In this document: in pieces, positions 1-12,771 of the stretch
Numbering within the stretch: the first letter of the stretch is position 1
How the letters are laid out: every line of letters begins with the position of its first letter
Assembly (NCBI RefSeq): GCF_040183065.1
Contig: NC_091119.1
Coordinates: 65,644,392-65,708,391 of the forward strand
Length of the DNA stretch: 64,000 nucleotides
DNA from: Periplaneta americana
Taxonomy: Eukaryota; Arthropoda; Insecta; Blattodea; Blattidae
Reading direction: 5' to 3'
Made by a program: the position numbers and the translations under genes
The notes under the pieces: model-generated
Database searches by the model: none
Seen by the model: only the letters and a program-made list of their open reading frames with translations
Told to the model about the DNA's origin: nothing

Positions 1-993
1 TTATTCTCTTTGTATCTCCCGTGTTCTCCTCGTATCCCCCGTATTCTCTCGTATTTACCATATTCTCTCGAATTCGCCCTATGCTTCCTGTTATCTCCTT
101 CTTCGCCTCGTAATCCTTTTGTTCTCTTCAAATTCCCCATGCTCTCCTTCTATTTCCTATGTCCTCCTTTTACTTTCCTTGTTCCACTTCTATTCCCCTG
201 GTTCTACTTGCTCTCCCCTTGTTGTCCTTGTATTTCTCTTCTTCTTGTATTACCCTGGTTCTACTTGCATTGCCCATGTTGTTCTTTTATTTCCCTTGTT
301 CTCCTTGTAATTCCCGTATTATCCTTGTAGTTCCCTTGTTCTCCTTTGATCTCATTCTAATCCCCTTATTCTTCACGTATTCCGTTTTTCTCATTTTATT
401 TGCCTTCTTCCATCCCATTTTTTCTCTTTGAATGTCGGATGCCTTCTTTGAATTCCCCTTGCTCTCTTTGTATAGCCCGTTTTCTCAATATATTGCCCTT
501 TTTCAGCATTCCTTCTTGCATTCTCATTGTTTCCATTTCATTCCCGTTGTCTACCTTGCATTTTCCTTGTTTTCACTGAATTTCTCTTGTTCTTGTCCCA
601 TTCTCTTTGTTTTAATTGCATACTCCTTGTTCTCCTTGCATTACCCTTATTTTCCTTATACTCCCTCTGTTTTACCTTTATTAAAATTATTGCCCTTGTA
701 TTCCAATTCTTCTCCATGTATTCCTTTTGTTCTCCTTGCATTTTCCCTTATATTTGTTTTGTTTGGTTTTGCATTTCCTTTGTTATCCAGATATTTCGAC
801 TGTTCTCCAGGTATTCGCGATCTTTTCCAGGTAATACTCCTTGTTCTCCAGGTGTTGCCCTTATTTTCCAGGATATTACCCTTGTTCTTCTGGTATTACA
901 CTTGTCCAGCAGCTATTACCTTGTTCTTTAGTTATTCCCCTTGTTCTCCTTGTATTATATCCCTGTTCTCTACGTATCCCTTTTTTCTCCTAG

Positions 994-994
<1 letters not shown>
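1..994. repeat. C/T-rich minisatellite array, left block
   Basis: Degenerate tandem repeat on the pyrimidine-rich strand, built from a unit of about 20 bases close to TTGTTCTCCTTGTATTCCCC. The long reading frames on both strands are by-products of low-complexity DNA and are not genes. The array is cut at about 995 by a LINE insertion and resumes near 4970. Confidence 0.9.
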
Positions 995-1045
<51 letters not shown>

Positions 1046-1046
1046 T
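995..1046. repeat. (ATA)n microsatellite, probable 3' tail of the RTE LINE
   Basis: About 17 uninterrupted ATA units sit exactly between the minisatellite and the LINE 3' end. On the - strand this is a (TTA)n tail. RTE-clade LINEs usually end in short tandem repeats rather than poly(A). Confidence 0.8.
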
Positions 1047-4000
1047 TAAAAGCCATAAATCCTCAGTGGGGCAAGGCTTCCTGCTTGGGCAGGGGTGGCT
1101 CGAGTCTTGACCATCAGAAGAGCCGACCTGATGGTGTGTATAACTAGTTCTTTGTCCACAATTTCACTAGCACTGGTTGTTGCTCCCGCTCGAAGTTGGT
1201 TGACTGCGTCCTTCCTCCGTGTTCTTTGGCGTCCTATTCTGGTACACAGTCATCTTAGCTGCAACTTGAACTCGTCCCCCCATCTGGTTCTCGGTCGTCC
1301 ACGGTTTCTACAGCCAATCTTGGATCCCACAGTGTCACCGTGTGTGCCCATCTGGTAGGATGCATTCGTACCACGTGTCCTCCCCAGCGCCATTTCATCC
1401 TATTAGCGAGTGTGACCACGTCCTCTACGCCGCTTCGTCGCCGTACTTCTTCGTTTCTGATTCTGTCCTTCAGGCTTATTCCGAGTATTTTCCTTTCCAT
1501 TCTTCTTTGGCATCTTCCAAATTTTAATGCCTGTTTCTTTGTGAGGGACCAGGATTGCGCCCCATACAGAAGTACAGCTGCAATGCAGCTATTGAAGATC
1601 TGCCTCTTGTTCTGCAATTTCTGGCTCTTGTCCATTAGGATGAAGGACAGACTCCAAAACTTTCTCCATGCCGATGTTATTCGTCTATCAATTTTTTTTA
1701 TCCATGCTGTTCTGAAATTATATGGTCTGGCCAAGGTAAATGTATTGCGTAACAAATTCGATGTTCGCATTGTTGACGATCATCTGCCCTTCTGCGTCAT
1801 TTGTCAGTACTTTGGTTTTGCTGGTGTTGATTTTTAGGCCTACCGCCATGCTTTCTTCGCACAATTCGTTCAGCATCTCTTCCAATCATTTCCTGGATGT
1901 GGCAAACAGAACCACATCATCAGCGAAGCGTAGATTGGTCAGTTTTCTTCCGTCGATAGATATGCCGTGCTTACGACCTCAAGGTAACTTGCGAAAGACT
2001 TCCTCCAATACACAATTGAAGATCTTCGGTGACAAGGGACCTCCTTGTCTTACCCCTCCCTGGATGTTGAATGGTGTTCCTTCTGTATCCAGTTTCACTT
2101 TTGTTGTGTTTCCTTGGTATAGCACGCCAAGCAGTCTAATATATTTGATTGGAACACCCTGATTCTTGAGTGCTTTTAAAACACTAATATGTTCTATCGA
2201 ATCGAAAGCTTTTGCATAATCCACAAAGGCTATATATACAATTTTAAATTGTGTTCCTCGACTTTTTCCATTATCTGCGTCAATTTCTGAATGTGGTCCG
2301 CCGTTGAAAATCCAGAACGAAATCCAGCTTGCTCGTGAGGTTGATTTTCTTCCAGCGTTCTAGTGATCCTGCGCAATATTATTTTCGAAAACACTTTATA
2401 CATGTTGGACATGAGACTGATGGGCCTGTAGTTACCTATATTGTCTCTTTTGCCTTTCTTATGTAAAATAATTATTGTATTCTTAGTCCATTCTTCAGGT
2501 ATAACTTCACTCTGCAGAATCTTGTTAAATATCTCTATCATTGGTGGCATGAGTTCGTCGGCGCCGAGTTTCAACAATTCATTAAGGATGCCATCCTTTC
2601 CTGGGCTCTTGCCTGACTTTAACTCTGTTATAGATGTTCTCACTTCGCTGGCGAGGATCGAAGGTACTTCTTCATCTTTGGGAAGCGCCTGTATGAACTT
2701 TTCTGTTGAGTCCGCTGTAACAATTCTTGTACTCGTGTACAGTTGTCTATAGAAGAAAATTGCAGATTCAACAATCTTATCTCTTTGTGTGATTTTCTCT
2801 GCATTTTGACTTTTTAAACTAAGGATCCAGTGTTTCCCTTCACTCGGCTCCCTCTTGACTCTTCTTACAGATTTGGAAGACTGCACGATTTCCTCCACCA
2901 GTCTGTTTTTAAAAGTTTGTAAGTTTTTTCTTGTTTCTTTCTTCGTCACTTTATTAAATTCTGCATACTCGATCTTCTTTATGTCGGAGATGTCTCTTTC
3001 TTGTTTTAATTTGTCTCTTTGATCTAAGAGTTTTATTTTATTTTCGCTTAGTCTGCTTCTTTTCTTGCCGATTTTGTTCTTGGGCGTTGAGACCTCTCCC
3101 GCTCTCTTTATGCAATTCTCCAACTTTGAGTAGATTTCTTGGACTTCTGTATGTTCGTTATCTCTCCATTCTAGCACTTTCCTCTGTAGTTCTGATTTGT
3201 ATACTGGATATTTTATGTTCTGAGCTTGCATGTTTCGTCCCAGATATGCTTTTTGCCCCTCTTCCTGATGTTAATTATTCCTCTGACCATTTTGTGATCT
3301 GAATCGAATTTGAGATTGTTATTAGCTCGTACGTCTTTTACACAACTTCCCTTGTCGGTGAGAATAAAATCTATTTCGTTTCTTGTTTTTCCATCCGGAG
3401 ATCTCCATGTTTACTATCCTTCGTCTTTTTGAAGAACGTGTTCATTATTTTCAATCTCTGTCCTGCGGCAAAGCTGATTAATCTATTCCCTCTCGAATTT
3501 CTAATTCCATAGCCGTTTGGACCGATTGGGTCTTCTAACTTGTGTTGTTTCGTTCCCACCTTGCTGTTAAAATCTCCTATGACAAAGTTTATGTCTCCTC
3601 TAAAATTGTTGAGCGTATCATCTAGGTCGGTGTAAAAATTTTCTACTTCTTCTGTGCTTGAGTCTGTTGGAGCATATGCTTGAATTACATTAATTTTTAT
3701 CTTCCTTAACACCAGAGACAGCACTGTCACTCTTTCAGAGATACCTACTACCTCCCTAATATTGGATTTTAGTTTCTTGTTGATGATGAATCCAACTCCT
3801 CTATGACCTTTCGTCTCGCCAATATATGAAAATATATCACTATTTGGTTTGTCGATAATTTCTTCTCCCATTCGTCTTACCTCGCTTAAGCCTAGCACAT
3901 CCACCTGGCATTTCTGTAATGCTGTTTCAGTTCCTGTTGCTGTTCTTCTGTTCTAAGAGATCGTACGTTGTATGTTGCTATGGCTAATGCGAATTGATCT

Positions 4001-4965
4001 TCTTTCCGTGCATTTTCTGTTATTGGTGTCCGGTTTTTTGGCTCGCGATCACCTGTGAACTCCGCGTAACGTTTTTTGGGGGGCTGGTTTCCCAATTCTC
4101 CCAATTCCCATTCAGCATGATCTTCTGGAAGCCTATCTTGACTTCTCTACCTGCCTCCCTTTCTTCTCTTGCCTTAATTCTTATTGCGGCTTGTATTTCC
4201 CTCTCTTTCTTTGACATATCGTCCTCTATGTAACATTCTTCGTCTCCCAGTTTACGTTTATTCCTCATGATTTTCATTTTGTCTTCCAGTTTATTCAGGC
4301 ATACCAATGCCAGACCTCTCTTCTTCCAGTCTCCGCCTATATAGTGCATATGTTCGTAGCTAACATCCGCTTCGAGTTTTTTGAAGATTTCCTTCACTTC
4401 GTCCTCTAGATTCTCCTTCTTTTCTGCTATGGTTCTGCTTTTGATTATGATATTATTCCTACGTTCTCTTCTTTACCTCATTTCTTCACTTTTGCAATTT
4501 CTCTGAGCCTGTTGTCGAACTTTGTTATTTTTTCTTCTAGGCAGCTCTCCACCTTATCCAATTTGTTTTTTATATTTTCTCTGTTGTTTTTCCAAGTTTC
4601 GTCTCTCTTCTGTATTTCCGTTTTCAGATCTGCTATTTCTTTCTTTGTTTCTTCTTTGAAGTGTTCGTTTTGCTCCTTTAGTGCGTTTATCGCAGAGAGA
4701 ATTTCTTATAACATCGCCTTAGTTGTCAACTCAGGGGGATTCGTCAGTACGCCCGCCGTTTCATGCGGATTCTCTTTACATTGCTGCTCTCCTTTCGTGG
4801 AATTTCTCTTGCTGTTCTTCCTGTTCATTTTCTTTGTGTGTATTATGAATAGCACTATTTGCAATTTTGCTTATATTTCCTAATTCACTTGGTTTGTATG
4901 TTTCAGTTTTCCTACTCGCACTTCCAATCTTGCTATTATTGCTTACCTCCCAATCCCACACCTGT
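998..4965 (-). mobile_element. RTE-clade LINE, nearly full length, decayed
   Basis: A non-LTR retrotransposon of about 4 kb, read on the - strand. In 5'-3' order it has an ORF1-like coiled-coil region (4961-4020, rich in E/K), an AP endonuclease domain (about 4000-3371, with ATYNVRSL, a GHRGVGFIIN block and FVIGDFNSKVG), a linker, a reverse transcriptase (about 2650-1890, with NYRPISLMSN, GFRSGFSTADHI, KAFDSIEH, GVRQGGPLSPKIFN and the catalytic FADD box near 1920) and a C-terminal region with KWRWGGHVVRM. The endonuclease and RT order matches RTE/BovB-type elements. Coding is broken by several stops and frame changes, so the copy is dead. It lies inside the pyrimidine-rich minisatellite, which resumes right after its 5' end. 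I could not define a target-site duplication because the flanks are themselves repetitive. Confidence 0.9.
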
Positions 4966-4969
4966 CTTC

Positions 4970-7900
4970 CTCGAATTCTCCTTCCTCTTCTCGACTTCCC
5001 CTGTTCTCTAAGTGTCCCCCATGTTTTCTCCTCCTAGGCCTATCTCCAATCTTCTATTCGTTACTCTCTGAACTACTCGATCCCCCTGTTCTCCTTATAA
5101 ACCCTCTAACCTCCTCGTATCGTCCTGTTCACCTCTTATCCGAAATGTTCTCGTCGTATCCCGCTATTCTCCTCGTCTCTTCCTGTTCTCGCATTCCCCT
5201 GTTCTCCTCGTATATCTTGTGTTCTCTTCATGTCCCCCCTGTTTTCCTGTTATTACCCTGTTGTCCTCCTAGTCTCTTTCTCATGATATTCCTTTATCCT
5301 TCTTGTATCTCGCCTTTTCTCCTTGTTCTCCCGCTTGTTCTCCTTCCATACCTCTAGTTATCTTTATACGCCGATTGTACTCATTGTATTCTACTTGTTC
5401 TCCCTGTATTCTGCTTGGTATGCACGTATTCTCCATGTGTGCTCTATTTTATATCCATTCTTTTTGTATTCCACTTTTCTGCTTGTATTCTCCTTTCTCT
5501 CCTTCTACTCCCATCGTTCTTCTTATATTCAACGCGTTCTGCTTTTATTCATCTTCTCCTGTTCTATTCCACTTTCTCTCCTTGTACTCCCATAGTTCTC
5601 CCTGTATTCCAAGTGTTCTCTTTGTACTTCTGTCCCTCTGCCCCTTCCCTGCTCTCTTTTCACCCCCTATTCTCGCTGTCATTTTCCTTTTATTCACATT
5701 ATTTTTCTTATATCTTCTTGTTCTCATTGTAGACTATGCACTTTTTCTCCTTCAGTTCTTCTTTTCATCCACTTCTCCTTTTCTCGTCCCATTCCCCTCG
5801 CTCTGCTTGTATTAACCTTTTCTTCCAGTATTCCTTCCCTTCCATTTGTTTTTCTTGCAGTTCCCTTATTGTCCTTATATTCGTCTTGGCCGCTTTGTAT
5901 TTCTGTTCCTGTATCAGTCTCTTTTCTAGTTATCCTGCCCCTTCCATTCATTTCCTTTCACTTGTCTTGTTCTCCATGTATTCCCTTCGTTCCTCTTATT
6001 GTATTCCTCTTATTCTCTACGTATACAATTTTCTCGTATTTGCCTTGTTATCCGTCATCTACGCTTCTTATATTTTCCTTCTACTCGGCTTTCCCTTGTT
6101 CTCTTTGAGTTCTCCTTGTTATCGCTGTCATCCCTTGTACTCCTAGTATTCCTTTTGCTGCCCTTTGAATGAATTCTTATCCTTTTATTCTGCTTTGTTT
6201 TATTGTATTCCTCTTGTCATTTTTCTATTTGTCTTCTTCACCTTATTTTCCATATCCCCATGTTCTCCCAGTACTCCTACAATTCGCCTGTTATTCCCGC
6301 AATTGTTATTGTATACCAATTTCTATTTTATTTATCCCTGACCGTATGTGTATTCCCATTATTTTCCTTCCATTTCCATTTCTATCACTGTATGCTCTAT
6401 GTTCTTATACTGCTCGTTTTCTCCATGTTTTTCATTTTTTCGCATGCAATCACCTTCTTCTCCTTGTGTTTCCTTCTTCGCTTACATTTCAAGTATTCTC
6501 CTTGTATTCCACTTAATCTCCTTGAATTGCCCGTATTCTCTTTTATTCACCCCGTTCGACCTGTATTCCCATAGTTATCTTTGAATCCGCTTCGTTTCCT
6601 TGCACTCCCCTTGTTCTTTTTGCAGCTTCCATGTTATCTATTTACCTAGGTTGCGCTCCTAGCATTCCGATTGTTTTTTTGTTTTCCCCTTATTATTCTT
6701 GTATGACCCTTGTTCTCCCTGTATTCTCCTGGTATTTACCTCGTTCTCCTTGCTTGTTCTCCTTGTATACACCTTCTATACTATTTGGATTCTCCTATTT
6801 CTCGTATTGCTCTTATTCTCCTTGTTCTCTTTGGACGCTCATATTTCTCGTGTCGATCTTTTCTCCTTGTATTCCCCTTGTTCTCTTTAGACTCTACTAT
6901 TTCTCGTGTTGCTCTTATTCTCCTTGTTCTCTTTGAACGCTCGTATTTCTCGTGTTGCTCTTTTCCTCCTTTTATACCCCTTGTATACTCTTTGGACTCT
7001 ATTTCTCATAATGCTCTTATTCTCCTTGTTCTCTTTGGACGCTCATATTTCTCGTGTTGCTCTTTTTCTCCTTGTATTCCCCTTGTTCTCTTTGGATTCT
7101 CCTATTTCTCGTGTTGCTCTTATTTTCCTTGTTCTCTTTGGACTCTCCTATTTCTCGTGTTGGTCTTTTTTCTCCTTGTATTACCGTTGTTCTCTTTGGA
7201 CTCTCCTATTTCTCACGTTGCTCTTATTCTCCTTGTTCTCTTTCAACGCTCATATTTCTCGTGTTGCTCTTTTTCTCCTAGTATTCCCCTCGTTCTCTTT
7301 GGACTCTCCTATTTCTCATGTAGCTCTTATTCTCCTTGTTCTCTTTGAACGCTCATATTTCTCGTGTTGCTCTTTTCCTCCTTTTATACCCCTTGTATAC
7401 TCTTTGGACTCTATTTCTCATAATGCTCTTATTCTCCTTGTTCTCTTTGGACGCTCATATTTCTCGTGTTGCTCTTTTTCTCCTTGTATTCCCCTTGTTC
7501 TCTTTGGATTCTCCTATTTCTCGTGTTGCTCTTATTCTCCTTGTTCTCTTGGGACGCTCATATTTCTCGTGTTGGTCTTTTTCTCCTTGTATACCCCTTA
7601 TATACTCTTTGGACTCTCTTATTTTTCGTGTTGCTCTTATTCTCCTTGTATTCCCTTGGTTCTACTTGTATTCATTGCCTTCGTTCTCTTTCTAATCCTC
7701 TTCTTCACCTTCTATTCTCCTTTCTCCTCTATTCCCTTTTCTCTCCCCCTATTCCCATCTTTCTTCTTTTATTAATCTTATTCGCCTTGCATCTCCAAGT
7801 TGTCATTGCATGTCTTTTTCCTCATTGTTGGCCTATTATAATTTTCTCCATATCTTCTCCATGATGTCTTCGTCTTCCTCTCCTTCTGCTTGTATAACTC

Positions 7901-8925
7901 TTCTCATTCTTGTATTGTTCCTGTTTTGCTTCTTTTCATTTGTTCTTCTTGCATTCCCCTTGCTGTCATCATAATCGCCTTGTTCGCCTGATTTTTCTCA
8001 TATCCTCCGGTTCTCCTAGTATCCCGCTTTATTTCTCGTATCCCCCCTGTTCTTCCTGTATTCTCCTTGTTCTCATTACATCGTCCCTATTCTCCTTGTA
8101 TCTCCCACTTTCTCCTCGTATCCAAGTACTCTCCTCGTATTTCCCTTGTTCTCCTGGTATCCCCGTATCCTCCTCGTGTTTTCTCTGTACTCTTCGTATA
8201 CCCCGCATTCTCCTTGTATTTCCTCTGTTCTCATTGTATACTCTCGTGTTCTCCTTCCATTTCCCCCCGCAACGTCCTTCTCCTAATTCCTTTGTTGACC
8301 TCGAATTCCCCAAATTCTTCTTGTATTTCCTCTTTCTTCTTGCATCGTCCTATTCTTCTTATATCTCCCTGTTCTCCTCGTATTTTCCCTATTCTCCTCG
8401 CATTCCCCTTATTCTTCCCGTAACCACCTACTTCTCTTAAAATTTCCCATGTTCTCTTCGAATTCTCCATGTTATCCTAGTATTTCCCTTGATCTCCTTG
8501 TATCTCCCGTGTCTCCTCGCATCCCCCGTATTCTCTGGTATTTTGCCCATTCTCCTCGCATTTGCCCTATTCTTCCAGTAATCTCCTTCTTCGGCTCGTA
8601 ATCCTCTTGTTCTCTTCGAATTCTCCATGCTCTCCTTGTATTTCCTATGTTCTCCTTTTATTTTCGTTGTTCCTCTTCCATTCCCTAGTTCTACTTGCTT
8701 TCCACATATTGTTCTTGTAATTCCCTAGTTCTCCTTGTATTCCCCATCTTCTCCTTGTATTTCCCTTGTTTCTTGTATTTCTCTTCTTCTTCCTATATTT
8801 CCCTTCTTCCCCTTGTATTCCCCTGGTTCTACTTACATTCCCCTTGCTGTTCTTGTATTTCCCTTTTCTTCTTTTATTCCTCATGTTATCCCTGTATTTC
8901 CCTTGTTTTCCTTGTAATCAGTTTT
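4970..8925. repeat. C/T-rich minisatellite array, right block
   Basis: Continuation of the same pyrimidine-rich tandem repeat. Between about 6780 and 7650 it becomes more regular, with blocks such as TTTGGACGCTCATATTTCTC recurring and a larger copy repeated after about 412 bases (compare 6961 and 7373). The end at 8490-8910 resembles positions 1-320 block by block. Long frames in the array (for example 6906-7775) are repeat artefacts. Confidence 0.9.
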
Positions 8926-8975
8926 ATCGATTTAAAAATAAATTGTGGTCTTAATTCAAAATTACAAGTCGATCT

Positions 8976-9332
8976 TTAAGGGGATACTCAACTATATTTT
9001 GGAACTTTTTTTCCTATTTGACGAATCTTTTTCAAATTTGGAGAAAAAGTTTAATATACACATGGAAAGTAACATGCAAAATTTCAGCTCATTAGATCCA
9101 ATACTTTTCAAAATAAAAAATATTTCAATTTTTAATCAAACATTAATTGAAATATCACTTTTAATTGTCATTTTTTATTTTTTGGCTTTGTGCATTTGAC
9201 TGTGCCTTCTCAATGAATAGGGGGAAGAATTCTGCGTATTGACTTAGTTCTGTCACGTAAATTAGTGTAGAAATTTAATTTTTCATTTCTATGACACTTT
9301 TTCTCCAATTTTTAAGTTGAGTGTCCGCTTAA
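8976..9332. mobile_element. TTAA-flanked MITE (piggyBac- or Kolobok-like)
   Basis: The left end reads TTAAGGGGATACTCAAC. The reverse complement of the right end reads TTAAGCGGACACTCAAC, matching at 15 of 17 positions. TTAA is the target duplication used by piggyBac and Kolobok transposons. The 350-bp interior is AT-rich with no credible coding. It sits directly beyond the end of the minisatellite array. Confidence 0.7.
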
Positions 9333-9539
9333 TCAATATTCTTTATTCCACTATATATTTTCTATATTAACATAGTAATCATTTCAAGTTGTGGCAGCAA
9401 AGGTACTGGGTTGCATCTGTTCTAAGTTCTTTCATTTCAACTTGATTTTACCACAGCGGTCACTGAGTGGACATACATGGAGACAGCTTTTGCTGGCCGT
9501 GCAACTGTGATAATCAGATAATGCCAAATCATATTAATA

Positions 9540-9830
9540 CTACGCCATGATGATACTTCAGAGACATGGAGGAAGATCATACCGTCCTAATCGCGACACT
9601 AGAACGAGGTGGTATGGTCGACACCACACTCCGATTGCCTTTTGGACCAGGCATTCATCTAGAATGATTAGCCCTGCAAAACCTGGAACAGTTACTGAAA
9701 AGATGAAAAGGAAGCTAAAGTGTGTTCGAGACAAAAATACCAGTTCTCTATCACAAGTGGTGTGCGTGATGTGTCAGTGAAACAAGGAAATTACACTATG
9801 ACAGAAGAAATGCAGCAAAATTATCATTGA
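9540..9830 (+). pseudogene. possible piggyBac transposase C-terminal remnant
   Basis: A 77-codon frame with a basic stretch (EKMKRKLKCVRDKN) followed by CVMC loosely recalls the Cys-rich end of piggyBac transposases, where a basic linker precedes paired CxxC motifs. Neighbouring frames have further similar bits, as expected for a decayed copy. The similarity is weak and the call could be wrong. The nearby TTAA MITE does not prove a link. Confidence 0.25.
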
Positions 9831-9832
9831 TA

Positions 9833-10154
9833 TTATTATGTTTTTATCACTTTTCGCGACATCGAAAGGAGTTTTTTTACAGTAAATTATTGTTTAATTG
9901 ACCACTTCACTTCAATTTCGGCTATTTTCATATGATAAACGCAGGCGCCTTCATAAATAGAAGACCATGTATATTATTCATTATTGCCTTAATATATTAA
10001 ATTTAAATAAAAGAAGTTATGAATGAATTGAAGACAATAGGAAATCGAACTTATAGCAGAAAAGAATAAGGAAAAGCGAGACACGGGAAGGTAAGAAATA
10101 AAGAGCATAATATGGGTAATACTGCAGTCTAATATATATAGTCATGAAGCTCAA
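9833..10154. other. no recognisable feature
   Basis: AT-rich sequence with no convincing frame, repeat end or RNA motif. It ends at the target duplication of the next insertion. Confidence 0.6.
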
Positions 10155-10169
10155 TATGTAGTAAATATG

Positions 10170-10890
10170 TTGTTGTTGTATTCTAATGCCAGGCGTTTGA
10201 CAATAAAGTCAGTTGACCTCTTGCACTCCAATATTTTTCAAAGATAATATCATGGCCAGCCACTGAAGCACAGATTTTGAGGTGTTCCGAATCCATTTCT
10301 TGTATAAATGGCAAGTTGTAGCCGATTTAAGTGAACACCATATTTTAATGTTTTGGTGGCTACTTCATTCACACACAACCCCCAGAATGTCTGGAGGACC
10401 ACACCTGCTGTTGGTCGACGGGTCCATTGGACCTAGCTGGGAGATCTTGTTGATCACCAGCTTTCCCTTCTTAAGCCACAGGAGGACGATTTTAGTGCCA
10501 TAGCAGGTCAGCACTAGGAACAGAAAAGTAGAAAGAGGAGGAAGGAAAGGGAAATGAACTCCTGGGCCTTGAATGCTCTAATGCCGTCGCGGTCGAAGAA
10601 AGTACGAGTTCAGTCAGAGGACTGGATAGGAAAGGGTAAAGAGGGAATTAGGTATTGAATAGAGGAAAATTATACCAAATTCAGTTATTAACTCATCAAG
10701 CTGACCAGTGCTAATTGATGAGTAGCCCCTCCCTTTAGTTCAGTTCGTAAAATTATGCTTACTAACAGCTGCACCACGGGAAGGTAGGGATGGGACATTG
10801 GGTATTTGTCCAGGTTGGTTCCTTAAAGCCTTCAATTGGGAAGGATTAATGGCTCTCCCCCCTGTATCCGACAGATACCCTTTTGCAGCC
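10170..10890 (-). mobile_element. chimeric retro-insertion: LINE 3' end joined to unrelated RNA
   Basis: Flanked by a perfect 15-bp direct repeat, TATGTAGTAAATATG (10155-10169 and 10891-10905). On the - strand the last 130 bases, ending in (CAA)n, match the 3' end of the RNase H LINE seen at 37512-37889 and 21658-24150. This includes the coding end for its last residues and the same tail. Upstream of about 10304 the similarity stops, and 585 bases of unrelated sequence fill the rest up to the duplication. One duplication around both parts means they were integrated in one event. Either this is a SINE family with a LINE-derived tail, or the reverse transcriptase jumped templates. Confidence 0.75.
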
Positions 10891-10905
10891 TATGTAGTAA
10901 ATATG

Positions 10906-11553
10906 CATCCATAGATAGTTGCTAACCACTAAGATTGCTAATATCGCCGCATTACAGACAATGCAAAATAGTACCGGCACAGTCTATTGTACCTAGCACC
11001 CTCTCAACTCAAGTTTCTTGACTATATATACTAGACTGTGATAATACTATGAATGCCACAATAAGTTCTTACCTTTGTAATAGAATAATGCAATAATTAC
11101 GACTGATCTGGAAAAAGTTAATAATTTAATTAAATTTTCATGGGCCAATTTATTTTTTGTTATGGTAAGATACTACCAACGAAATAATGGGAAGAGAAAC
11201 TGAACAAAAAAATGAAGGAAATAAGGAGAGTAAGAATAATCACACAAAGAGATATTGAAAAAAAAATAAATGCAGAAAAATATTAAAAGATATACAGAAT
11301 TACTAAACGACAGAAATTCAATACCCTACGATACAAAAGAAATGTACAAAAAAAAGAGGAATATTTTATATCGATGGCTAAGAGATGATACGTCGTATCT
11401 ACAAAAATGGCTACTTAGTTGATCTGCATTACATTATTTAGAATAACTACTTTATCATTATATTTAGAAAACTGGACAGTTAACTAATATTTTGTCCTCG
11501 AGTACAACACCTTGCAAAGCAGAAGCATATGTAAAATATTTGAGAGAAACTAA
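10906..11553. other. no recognisable feature
   Basis: AT-rich sequence without a supported gene or repeat end. Confidence 0.6.
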
Positions 11554-12771
11554 TTCAAGACCTCGGGGGTAAATAATGATATATATACATACATACAAAT
11601 GGCTTTTAAGGAACCCGAAGGTTCATTGCCATCGGTCCCTATCCTGTGCAAGATTAATCCAGTGTCTATCATCATATCCCACCTCCCTCAAATCCATTTT
11701 AATATTATCCTCCCATCTACGTCTCGGCCTCCCCAAAGGTCTTTTTCCCTCCGGTCTCCCAACTAACACACTCTATATGCATTTCTGGATTCGCCCATAC
11801 GTGTTACATGCCCTGCCCATCTCAAACGTCTGGATTTAATGTTCCTAATTATGTCATGTGAAGAATACAATGCGTGCAGTTCTGCGTTGTGTAACTTTCT
11901 CCATTCTCCTGTAACTTCGTCCCTCTTAGCCCCAAATATTTTCCTAATCACCTTATTCTCAAACACCCTCAACCTATGTTCCTCTCTCAGAGTGAGAGTC
12001 CAAGTTTCACAACCGTACAGAACAACCGATAATATAACTGTTTTATAAATTCTAACTTTCAGATTTTTGACAGCAGACTAGATATAAAAGTTTCTCAACC
12101 GAATAATAACACGCATTTCCCATATTTATTCTGGGTTTAATTTCCTCCCGAGTGTCATTTATATTTGTTACTGTTGCTCCAAGATATTTGAATTTTTCCA
12201 CCCCTTCGAAGGATAAATCTCCAATTTTTATATTTCCATTTCGTACAATATTCTGGACACGAGACATAATCATATACTTTGTCTTTTCGGGATTTACTTC
12301 CAAACCGATCGCTTTACTTGCTTCAAGTAAAATTTCCGTGTTTTCCTTAATCGTTTGTGGATTTTCTCCTAACATATTCACGTCATCCGCATAGACAAGA
12401 AGCTGATGTAACCCGTTCAATTCCGAACCCTGCCTGTTATCCTGAACTTTCCTAATGGCATATTCTAAAGCGAAGTTAAAAAGTGAAGGTGATAGTGCAT
12501 CTCCCTGCTATAGCCCGCAGTGAATTGAAAAAGCATCAGATAGAAACTGACCTATACGGGCTCTGCTGTATGTTTCACTGAGACACATTTTAAGTAATCG
12601 AACTAGTTTCTTGAGAATACCAAATTCAATAAGAATATCATATAATACTTCCCTCTTAACCGAGTCATATGACTTTTTGAAATCTATGAATAACTGATGT
12701 ACTATGCAAATCTAGTCTTTCAGGTGAAGCTCCCTGTAAAGCAGATTTGAATCATTTCAAGGGAAAAATTG

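Noticed and set aside
10-998. Several overlapping long frames rich in F, L, S, P and Y
   Set aside because: They are translations of the C/T-rich tandem repeat in all frames and have no domain pattern.
6631-7864. Long leucine/serine/phenylalanine-rich frames that look like repeat proteins
   Set aside because: The repeat unit itself lacks stops; composition follows the minisatellite and the same peptides occur in several frames.
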